From: Paracoccaceae bacterium
Lineage (GTDB): Bacteria; Pseudomonadota; Alphaproteobacteria; Rhodobacterales; Rhodobacteraceae
Assembly (NCBI GenBank): GCA_026709725.1
Contig: JAPOSK010000249.1
Location: 1 to 16,040, forward strand
DNA length: 16,040 bases
Direction of reading: 5' to 3'
The notes beneath the pieces are model-generated. The model ran no database searches and was not told the DNA's origin. It saw only the letters and a program-made list of their open reading frames with translations. Positions 7,984 through 14,733 of this stretch are shown one piece after another; within the stretch, counting starts at the first letter, position 1, and each line of letters opens with the position of its first letter. Position numbers and translations under genes: made by a program.

Positions 7984-8280
7984 CAATAAAAAATACGTGA
8001 GAATGGTGTTGAGAGCGCCCTTCTCCAGGCCACTTTCGCAATTGATCACTCTCTCAAAACGCCCGAGCCCAAACCTGGAGCGAACCGATGGCTGACAGAA
8101 TTCCCCCGTGCCACCGTTCGGCTTTGCCGTGCTGCACCAAATGCACAAAGTCATGACCCGTTGCCCGCGCGGATTGCATATGGGATATACGTGCATGGTC
8201 TGTGACCGTGCATCGAATTCTGAACTCATTTTGACAGGCCGGGTCGTGCTTGAGGACACAAATGGATTGGAGCAGAAATC
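7984..8280 (+). other. Long leader region with structured segments
   Basis: No large gene is supported. Two 7-bp inverted repeats interleave: TTGAGAG (8009-8015) with CTCTCAA (8051-8057), and CTCCAGG (8023-8029) with CCTGGAG (8073-8079). A 22-codon frame at 8088-8156 encodes a peptide with four cysteines and has GGAG 8 bp upstream, but nothing else supports it. A strong hairpin lies at 8192-8212. A minus-strand frame across 7876-8379 lacks a recognisable product. Confidence 0.4.
8192..8212 (+). promoter_or_regulatory. Nine-pair hairpin in the restriction-modification leader
   Basis: TGCATGGTC (8192-8200) and GACCGTGCA (8204-8212) pair over nine positions, with one G-U in RNA, around a TGT loop. 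As DNA it is a near-perfect dyad of 21 bp. It may be an operator for a regulator or the enzyme itself, or an RNA element in the leader. There is no adjacent U-tract. Confidence 0.4.
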
Positions 8281-8337
8281 ATGAAACGTGATCCGGATAG
8301 GTCCTGCAACAGGACAATGCACTGGAGGCGTGCATGA
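8281..8337 (+). CDS. 18-codon upstream ORF coupled to the restriction-modification gene
   Basis: The ATG at 8281 has GGAG at 8269-8272, 8 bp upstream. The 18-residue peptide (MKRDPDRSCNRTMHWRRA) is arginine-rich, and its stop TGA (8335-8337) overlaps the ATG of the next gene as ATGA. A perfect hairpin, GTCCTG (8301-8306) with CAGGAC (8310-8315), lies inside it, and the next gene's GGAGG (8324-8328) falls in its last codons. This arrangement suggests translational coupling or leader-peptide control. No homologue is known to me, and such a short frame could be chance. Confidence 0.4.
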   Translation: MKRDPDRSCNRTMHWRRA

Positions 8338-11300
8338 GTCTCGAACGCGCTGCACGTGCCGTCCTGCGGCCTGCCCCAAATGAGGATGAAGTCAAACACC
8401 GCATCGCCCTTCTGCTCACAGCAATGGGTCATGACGAGTATCGACTTGAGGCACCGGTTGGGCGGCGAAGGATTGACATCGAACTTCCTCGACTGCGGAT
8501 CATCATTGAGGTCAAGGCGCAGGGAAAACTCAACGCGGCAGTGACGTCACAAACCGATGCATCGCCCTTCAACCAGCTTGAGGATTATGTTCTGACCAGG
8601 ATCAGGGAAAACCGGGAGTCGCAGGTCCTGGAGAAATCGGCGTGTCCCTGGACCGGAATTCTGACAGATGGCCAGACCTGGTATCGGTGGACATGGCCGC
8701 AACGGGACAATCCGGTCGCGCAACCGGAAGACGATAATTTCCGCCCCGCATCAGGCCCCGATCTCACACAATGGCTGAGCGCGATCCTCTCCGGGGAACC
8801 AATCGGCAGGCCGTGGATTCCACAAAATCCTGTGCGGGATGTTTCGGCATTCCGAACCATGCATGAGGAGCTGCGCAAAATCCATGATGGTCTGGACGGC
8901 AATGTGCGCCGCGACACGCTGACCAAGATGAATCTCTGGCGTGACATGCTTCGGAGCGGTGGCATGGATCCCTCAACGCAGACTGCACGGGCACGACTGT
9001 TTGTTTCGCACTCCTTCCTGATTGCTCTCGCACGCGGGGTCATCTGGACAATCGAAAACCCTGACCGGACCTCCTCACCGGATCCAGACCAGCTCCTTGC
9101 CGACGGATTTGGAGCATGGGTCGTGCAGACACACACAGGTCGGCAGTGGGCAAAAGATCTCCTCTCAATCATTTGCAGCTATGACTGGCGACAGCGCCAG
9201 GGGGATGTGTTGCGTCCGCTTTATGAGGCTTTCGTTGATGCGAATGATCGCCGTGACTTTGGCGAGGTGTACACGCCGGACTGGCTGGCATCCCTCCTCG
9301 TGCAGGAAATTCTGGACGATGCGTGGTGCACGGCAGCAATCAATTCTGCACGGGTTGCAATGAGCACGAACAAGCCGATTGAAGGTGTCGGGGTCCTTGA
9401 CCCCTGTTGCGGCTCCGGGACATTCCTCTACCATGCAACGCAACGCATATTGAGCAGTCCGGACCTGAAAGATGATCCGCCGGTCGTTCAGGCTGGCATT
9501 GTGCAACAGCTTGTCTGTGGAATGGACATCCATCCTGTTGCCTGTGAGTTTGCCCGGGCCACGCTCATGCGTGCGCTCACGCCCGGTTCCGTCGCGACAG
9601 CCCAGAGCCTGCGGATCTGGAACGGTGATGCACTCATGCTCCGTCGTGAGGAAGGGCTGTTCATGCCGCGGAACGGGCAGATTGTCATACGATCGCCCGG
9701 TGATGGCGAAATCAGACTTCCGGGGGTGTTTTTCCAGCACCCCCAGTTCGCTGACTGGGTCCGCCGGTTGGTCGAGGCGGCCAGGAACAATCGCCCTGTT
9801 CCCGGAGATATCATACAAAGTCTTCCTGATGGCGATGATCGGGAAATGGTGACAGCCACCCACAGGGAATTGACCGGCATTATTCGCAATGAAGGCAACT
9901 CGGTCTGGGCCTGGTTCATCAACCACTCGGTCGGGCCGCATGAACTGGCAAGGCGCAAGGTCAACAGGATCGTGACAAATCCGCCCTGGGTCAGAATGTC
10001 AACCATTCAGCACGAACCCCGCAAGCAAAGATTGATCGCCTATGCCCAAGACCAGAATCTCTGGCAAGGTGGAAAACAGGCACCGCACTTTGACATTGCG
10101 CAGCTGGTTGTCCGTGCAGCGCGGGAAACATACCTCAAGGATCCGGACCATGACAGGGCAAGCTGGATCGTCAAACATTCTGCCATTCGTGGTGGCAACT
10201 GGGAGGCGTTTCGAAGATGGCGCAAGATCGGCCCCACCCATAGAGCCGGCGGGGATCATGATCTGGCCTCTGACGGGCGGATCCTTGATCTGGCCGATGT
10301 CCAGGTCTTTGGCCCGGGTGATGCCCAAAAATGCTGTGTCCTCATTGACAACTGCCAGCCATTCCCAAACATCAGAACCTCTGTCATCATTGCTCGCTGC
10401 CCCAATGGTCGGCCGAGAGCAGCAATGGGTGCAAGGGAGGCAAATGGTCTTGTACGGTGGGAGGCCGCACCACCTGCGATCCCGAAAGGGGTGTCTGATT
10501 ATGAGGATGTCTTCCGGCAGGGCGCCACGATTGTTCCCCATGTTCTGACAATTGCGGAACAGATCAGTGGGGATGGTGACAGGCGAACAGTCACGACCCG
10601 TCAATCGAAGCAGGAGCCATGGAGACGGGTTGATCCCCAGGTTGTCGATGTCCCAAAATGGTGGCTTGTGCCCCATCTGAGGTCTGATCATATCCTGCCA
10701 TTCTCGCTGGCCCCAAATGCTCCCGATCAGGCAATCATTCCAGTCAATCGCCATGGAGGTCTGTTGTCAGAGGCCGATATTGAAGAAGACAGCAGATACG
10801 GAGGCTGGTCGCAGCTGGAAGACATTTATCAGTCCCCTGAGTATCGGGGGCGTGGACAAAATACTCCACAAAGCCTGATCCAGCGCATAGATTATGCAGG
10901 ACAACTGGACAGGCAACTCCCCGCGGAAGCAAGGGATAACGACAAGGGACTTACGCGTGTGCTTTATCCTGGTTCCGGCGATGTTATGCGGGCTGCGCGG
11001 ACTCGGCCAAAGAGCTCGATTGTTGACAGCACATTGTACTGGTGCACGATGACAACAGCACAGGAAGCAGCTTATGTCGTGGCACTTCTAAATGCCATGT
11101 TCTTACGGGAAGCGTTTGTGCAGGCGCGGGCCAGTGGCCGTGATTTCCATCTCAGTCCATGGAAGAATGTTCCGATCCCTGCATTTGATCCAGCGAGTGA
11201 GATCCATCAGGAGATCGTCAATATTTGCGAAGAGTCCGAAGCAATGGCTCAGGAATTTCTGAGTGATACGGAATCACTTCCAGGATCCCAGTCCGCGCGT

Positions 11301-11396
11301 GCAAGGCGAATTCGCGAGCATCTTGAAGAGACTGGACTGGCAAACCGTCTCAACAGGGCGGTTAGGGAAATTTTGCCGGACCAATGCCATTTATGA
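8334..11396 (+). CDS. Fused nuclease and N6-adenine DNA methyltransferase (type IIG-like)
   Basis: A 1020-residue single-chain protein that probably both modifies and cuts DNA. Residues about 15-125 look like an HsdR_N-type PD-(D/E)XK nuclease: D48, then E59-V60-K61 (the ExK pair), a Q81...Y85 motif and GILTDGQTWYRW. A helical linker to about 290 leads to DFGEVYTPDWLASLLVQEIL (309-327), typical of Eco57I-like enzymes. The methyltransferase has motif I DPCCGSGTF (356-364), an acidic D398 for the cofactor, NGD (430-432) and the catalytic NPPW (549-552), indicating N6-adenine. Residues about 650-950 resemble a target-recognition region, ending with LLNAMFLREAF and SPWKNVPIPAF. There is no helicase domain, separate specificity subunit or partner gene. 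GGAGG 5 bp upstream supports the start. It lies alone between housekeeping genes and a transporter, consistent with acquisition as a defence gene. Confidence 0.88.
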   Translation: MSLERAARAVLRPAPNEDEVKHRIALLLTAMGHDEYRLEAPVGRRRIDIELPRLRIIIEVKAQGKLNAAVTSQTDASPFNQLEDYVLTRIRENRESQVLEKSACPWTGILTDGQTWYRWTWPQRDNPVAQPEDDNFRPASGPDLTQWLSAILSGEPIGRPWIPQNPVRDVSAFRTMHEELRKIHDGLDGNVRRDTLTKMNLWRDMLRSGGMDPSTQTARARLFVSHSFLIALARGVIWTIENPDRTSSPDPDQLLADGFGAWVVQTHTGRQWAKDLLSIICSYDWRQRQGDVLRPLYEAFVDANDRRDFGEVYTPDWLASLLVQEILDDAWCTAAINSARVAMSTNKPIEGVGVLDPCCGSGTFLYHATQRILSSPDLKDDPPVVQAGIVQQLVCGMDIHPVACEFARATLMRALTPGSVATAQSLRIWNGDALMLRREEGLFMPRNGQIVIRSPGDGEIRLPGVFFQHPQFADWVRRLVEAARNNRPVPGDIIQSLPDGDDREMVTATHRELTGIIRNEGNSVWAWFINHSVGPHELARRKVNRIVTNPPWVRMSTIQHEPRKQRLIAYAQDQNLWQGGKQAPHFDIAQLVVRAARETYLKDPDHDRASWIVKHSAIRGGNWEAFRRWRKIGPTHRAGGDHDLASDGRILDLADVQVFGPGDAQKCCVLIDNCQPFPNIRTSVIIARCPNGRPRAAMGAREANGLVRWEAAPPAIPKGVSDYEDVFRQGATIVPHVLTIAEQISGDGDRRTVTTRQSKQEPWRRVDPQVVDVPKWWLVPHLRSDHILPFSLAPNAPDQAIIPVNRHGGLLSEADIEEDSRYGGWSQLEDIYQSPEYRGRGQNTPQSLIQRIDYAGQLDRQLPAEARDNDKGLTRVLYPGSGDVMRAARTRPKSSIVDSTLYWCTMTTAQEAAYVVALLNAMFLREAFVQARASGRDFHLSPWKNVPIPAFDPASEIHQEIVNICEESEAMAQEFLSDTESLPGSQSARARRIREHLEETGLANRLNRAVREILPDQCHL

Positions 11397-11504
11397 TCCG
11401 GTTGCAACCGTGGAGTGCGGCATTCAAGGGAGTAGACCGACGGTAATGACCGAACCGTTCGGTTGCAATTCGGTCAGGCGGGGTCACGCCATCTCAATTC
11501 AGGG
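11397..11504. repeat. Palindrome cluster at the 3' end of the restriction-modification gene
   Basis: A perfect 12-bp palindrome, CGGTTGCAACCG (11399-11410), begins two bases after the stop codon. GGTTGCAA recurs at 11461-11468. An inverted repeat, TGACCGAA (11447-11454) with TTCGGTCA (11469-11476), encloses a smaller AACCG/CGGTT dyad (11453-11464). No gene is apparent. These could end the plus-strand transcript or be protein-binding sites; no T-run follows. Confidence 0.4.
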
Positions 11505-11531
11505 TGTGAAAATGAAAAGGGACCTTCCCTT
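11505..11531 (-). terminator. Terminator of the ABC transporter operon
   Basis: Read on the minus strand, a 6-bp stem (AAGGGA with TCCCTT, plus-strand arms 11517-11522 and 11526-11531, 3-base loop) is followed directly by a T-rich tail (TTCATTTTC). It lies about 78 bp beyond the last permease gene, so it is well placed to end that operon. Confidence 0.45.
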
Positions 11532-11608
11532 GCCACCAGCAGGAAGCGTTGATGATTGACGGTCTTTGTGTTTGCCATCGAAAACGCACTTTCTCCCGAT
11601 GTGAACTG

Positions 11609-12403
11609 TCACGCATGATCGCCCTCGGTTGCAACGGTATCCCTCAGAATGTCTCCGGCGAGATTGATAACGAGGACGCTGATAACGACCGCCAATCCGG
11701 GCCAGATCATCTGAAGCGGCGTTGAACGCAGGTGGATACGCGCATCAAGCAGCATCGTGCCCCATTCCGGCATGGGAGGTTGAACGCCAAATCCAAGAAA
11801 GCCAAGCGCGGAGATCCCCAGGATTGCGCGGGCGAACATACCGGTCCAGACAACAGTGAGTGTAGGCAGGAGCCATGGCAGGTAGTGCCAGCGGGCAACA
11901 GACCAGTGATTGAGACCTGCCAGCTTCGCCTGAATCACATATCCCCGGGTTCGGAGTGACAGGCCAATACCGCGTGCCACCCGGGCATATCGCATCCATC
12001 CGGTGACACTCAGGGCAAAGATCAGGCTCCAGGTGCCCGATCCCAGGAGACCCGCGATGACCACCGCGGCAACAAGGTCCGGGAACGCGAGAAATGTGTC
12101 TGTAGCACGCATCGCCGCCCAATCCGTCAGTTTGCCACCCAGAGCCGCCAGCAGACCAATCAGGGTTCCGGCGCAAAGGCCGATGAGGGAAATCAGAAAT
12201 GCCAGTCCGAGTGACCACCGTGCGCCATAAAGAAGACGTGACAGGATATCCCGCCCCAGGATATCGGTTCCCAACAGGTATTCACTGGTCGGAGGCGACA
12301 ATCGACCGGGGATGTTGATTGCTGTTGGATCATGGGGAGCCAGCAGTGGCCCTGCCACGGCGAGAAAGAGCAGGGCACCGACGATGGCAGCAACGCTACG
12401 CAT
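11609..12403 (-). CDS. ABC importer permease, DppC/NikC type
   Basis: Inner-membrane permease, second of the pair, in a peptide/nickel-class importer. Starting at the ATG at 12401-12403 it has 264 residues. Family marks are LLGTDILGRDILSRLLYGAR after the first membrane segment, several hydrophobic helices, the EAA-type loop AKLAGLNHWSVARWHYLPWL that contacts the ATPases, and LGFLGFGVQPPMPEWGTMLL near the end. An ATG 24 bp further upstream keeps the frame open, but GGAGG at 12409-12413 fits the 12403 start with 5-bp spacing. The start overlaps the end of the other permease gene by 8 bp. It is the last gene of the operon, followed by a terminator-like hairpin. Confidence 0.93.
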   Translation of the reverse strand: MRSVAAIVGALLFLAVAGPLLAPHDPTAINIPGRLSPPTSEYLLGTDILGRDILSRLLYGARWSLGLAFLISLIGLCAGTLIGLLAALGGKLTDWAAMRATDTFLAFPDLVAAVVIAGLLGSGTWSLIFALSVTGWMRYARVARGIGLSLRTRGYVIQAKLAGLNHWSVARWHYLPWLLPTLTVVWTGMFARAILGISALGFLGFGVQPPMPEWGTMLLDARIHLRSTPLQMIWPGLAVVISVLVINLAGDILRDTVATEGDHA

Positions 12404-13334
12404 TGCGACCTCCAATACGGGGATCAATTATCCGATAGATCACATCAATGATCAGATTGACCGTGACAAATATGAGTGCTGTAAGGACGACAACAGCCTG
12501 AACCTGTGGGAAATCCCTGGCTTCAATTGCGTTGACCAGGAATGTGCCGAGGCCGGGACGGCCAAATATAACTTCGACCATGACGACTCCTTCGAGGAGG
12601 AAGGCGAGTTCCAGACCGAAGACGGTGACCACCGGAATTGCCGCATGTGGAGCAATATGATCACGACTGATGTCCTTTGGTGACACGCCGCGACGCCGGA
12701 TTGCCGACAGAAACGGCTGGTCGCGCGCCTCCAGAATGCCGGACCGGATAATCCGTGTAAGGGATGCCGCAACGCCCAAACCGAGGGTCAGGGCCGGGAG
12801 AATGATATGAGATGGCGTTCGCGCTCCCATTGCTGGCAGCCAGGCAAGATGAACTGCGAAGAGAAGGATCAGCAACAATCCAAGCCAGTAGGCAGGGATT
12901 GCGGTTCCCAAGGATGCGACGGCAATTGCAAAACGGTCGAGCAATCCTCCGGGTCGCCTTGTGGCGACGATGGCCAGAGAGAACGAGAGAGCAAGACCAA
13001 TGGCGAGCCCTCCCACTGCCAGTGGGGTCACATATCCGATTGCAGTGAGCAGATCGGGCCAAACATCACGACCAGTGACAGATGACTGCCCAAAATCAAG
13101 TGTCAGCAACGGGCCGACCCAGGTGATGAATGCTGTCCAGAAACCGGCGTCCAACCCGGCCTCTTCACGCACCTGATTGATGATATCTTGAGTGAGGAGT
13201 GCATCAAATCGGGCCATTGCAATGGCCTGCGCGGGGTCACCAGGCGCGTTCCACAGGAGGGTGAAGGTTATCAAGGCTGTCCCGGCGAGGACAACAGCGG
13301 CACGAAGAATGAGGCCGATCAGGCTTGTGATCAT
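12396..13334 (-). CDS. ABC importer permease, DppB/NikB type
   Basis: Inner-membrane permease of 312 residues. An N-terminal membrane helix is followed by the conserved PGDPA stretch, then a periplasmic segment with LLTLDFGQS, and five further hydrophobic helices. The ATPase-contact loop (around SAIRRRGVSPKDISRDHIAP) and the C-terminal VEVIFGRPGLGTFLVNAI and RIIDPRIG are typical of the DppB/OppB/NikB family. Its ATG overlaps the stop of the upstream ATPase gene by 4 bp, and its end overlaps the next permease by 8 bp, so translation is likely coupled. The substrate cannot be read from the sequence. Confidence 0.94.
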   Translation of the reverse strand: MITSLIGLILRAAVVLAGTALITFTLLWNAPGDPAQAIAMARFDALLTQDIINQVREEAGLDAGFWTAFITWVGPLLTLDFGQSSVTGRDVWPDLLTAIGYVTPLAVGGLAIGLALSFSLAIVATRRPGGLLDRFAIAVASLGTAIPAYWLGLLLILLFAVHLAWLPAMGARTPSHIILPALTLGLGVAASLTRIIRSGILEARDQPFLSAIRRRGVSPKDISRDHIAPHAAIPVVTVFGLELAFLLEGVVMVEVIFGRPGLGTFLVNAIEARDFPQVQAVVVLTALIFVTVNLIIDVIYRIIDPRIGGRNA

Positions 13335-14056
13335 ACGGGTTCTTCCAACGCCCCAAGTGCAATCGCCGCATCCCTGAGTGACCGACAGTAGGCTGATTTC
13401 GGTTCCATTGCGAAAGTCTGTGGTGTGAAAACCTCTTCGATTCTTCCGGATTTTATCACAGCAATCTCATCGGCATGAGCCACAGCATAGCCCAAATCAT
13501 GGGTGACAACCATGGCGGCGAACCTCTCTTCCCGCTGCAAGTCTGAAATCAGTCTGGCGGTACGCTTCTGCGTGGCCGCATCCAGTGCTGAAAGCGGTTC
13601 GTCAAGCAGAACCAGGGGTGGTGCTGTCATCAGTGCCCGGAGGATGGCGAGCCGTTGCGCCTGTCCAATTGAGATTTCTCCGGGACACCTGTCAAGGATG
13701 TCCAGCGAGAGTTCAAGACTGTCGCTGAGCCGCCTGATTCGTTCATGGGGCACAACCTCATTTCGAGCGACGATGGGTTCCATCACAGATCGGCGTAAGG
13801 ACAATGCCGGGTTGAACGCAGCCCGGGGTTCCTGCATCACCAAAGCGGGCCCGCAGGCTCTCACAGAGTGGTCGGCCCAGGTAACATCTCCCTTCCGCGG
13901 CTTGAGCAGGCCCAGGATTGTCGCGATCAGTGTGGACTTTCCCGCTCCGCTTTCACCGACGATCGCCAGCGTTTTTCCGGGTGGAAGTGAGAGCGAGATA
14001 TTCTCCAGGGCAAACCGGGACCCGCGCCTGACCCAAACCCTGTCAACTTTCAGCAC
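13331..14056 (-). CDS. ABC importer ATPase, DppF/NikE type
   Basis: A 241-residue cytoplasmic ATPase of the peptide/nickel importer. Walker A is GESGAGKST (about residues 34-42), the Q-loop is in VMQEPRAAFNP, Walker B is LVLLDEPLSALD and the switch histidine is in VVTHDLGYA. The signature reads SIGQAQR instead of SGGQ: the first glycine is replaced while the serine and second glycine remain. The protein stops at about NikE length, without the C-terminal oligopeptide-type extension of OppF/DppF. The start is GTG at 14054-14056, overlapping the previous gene's stop by 7 bp with only a weak ribosome binding site, so coupling is likely. Confidence 0.93.
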   Translation of the reverse strand: MLKVDRVWVRRGSRFALENISLSLPPGKTLAIVGESGAGKSTLIATILGLLKPRKGDVTWADHSVRACGPALVMQEPRAAFNPALSLRRSVMEPIVARNEVVPHERIRRLSDSLELSLDILDRCPGEISIGQAQRLAILRALMTAPPLVLLDEPLSALDAATQKRTARLISDLQREERFAAMVVTHDLGYAVAHADEIAVIKSGRIEEVFTPQTFAMEPKSAYCRSLRDAAIALGALEEPV

Positions 14057-14733
14057 GGCATCGCCGCCCAGATCCTGTGCGCAACCAGGGATTTGGCTGC
14101 ATCCGTCTGTGGATGTTTCAAAACCTCCACTGTCGAGGCCTTCTCCACGATCCGTCCGTTGTGCATCACTATCAGTGTCGAGGCATGCCGAGCGGCAAGT
14201 CCGAGATCATGGGTGATGAGAATCATCGCAGTGTCATGGCCCTTACGATACTGACCAAGCAGGTCCATGGTCGCTGCTGCAATAATCGGGTCCAGTGCCG
14301 AGGTCGGTTCATCCAGAACGATCAGATCAGGTGCACTGATCAAGGCCATCGCGATCACAAACCGCTGCTGCATACCCCGGCTCCACGCCCAGGGACGCTT
14401 TTGCAGGTCACCATCCTGTATCTTGAGTGCTGTGAACAGGGTCTTTTTGTCAGTTGATCCGGGGTCAAAACCAAGGGCGCGCTCTGTCTCATGCCAGTGG
14501 AAACGCATGCTGCGCAGCGGGTCCAGGGCTTCTTCCGGGCATTGGGGAACATGAGCCACCCTCAGGCCCCTTGACCTGAGGTTATCAATCAACACATGGC
14601 CAAGTGTAGACTTGCCTGATCCGGATGCACCAACAAGTGCAATGTATTCACACTGCGCAATATCAAGCGATGTCGGGTGAAGAATCGTCCGGCCTGAGCG
14701 TGTCGCACTCAGGCCGGATACGGAGAGGTTCAT
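14050..14733 (-). CDS. ABC importer ATPase, DppD/NikD type
   Basis: A 227-residue cytoplasmic ATPase, short for the family and without the C-terminal oligo/dipeptide domain of OppD/DppD. Walker A is GASGSGKST (about residues 35-43), the Q-loop is in HVPQCPEEALDP, Walker B is LIVLDEPTSALD and the switch histidine is in LITHDLGLAARH. The signature is SRGMQQR instead of SGGMQQR, with arginine at the first glycine. Its ATG overlaps the stop of the binding-protein gene by 4 bp. It presumably forms a heterodimer with the downstream ATPase. Confidence 0.93.
   Translation of the reverse strand: MNLSVSGLSATRSGRTILHPTSLDIAQCEYIALVGASGSGKSTLGHVLIDNLRSRGLRVAHVPQCPEEALDPLRSMRFHWHETERALGFDPGSTDKKTLFTALKIQDGDLQKRPWAWSRGMQQRFVIAMALISAPDLIVLDEPTSALDPIIAAATMDLLGQYRKGHDTAMILITHDLGLAARHASTLIVMHNGRIVEKASTVEVLKHPQTDAAKSLVAHRIWAAMPC

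Noticed and set aside
8231..8236. TTGACA as a second promoter for the restriction-modification gene
   Set aside because: The bases 16-18 bp downstream do not resemble a -10 box.
7876..8379. Minus-strand frame of 167 codons over the leader of the restriction-modification gene
   Set aside because: Composition looks non-coding, no family recognised, and it overlaps the start of a well-supported gene.
9165..10754. Long minus-strand frames (up to 258 codons) opposite the restriction-modification gene
   Set aside because: Fully antisense to a gene with clear methyltransferase motifs; no domain or credible ribosome binding site recognised.
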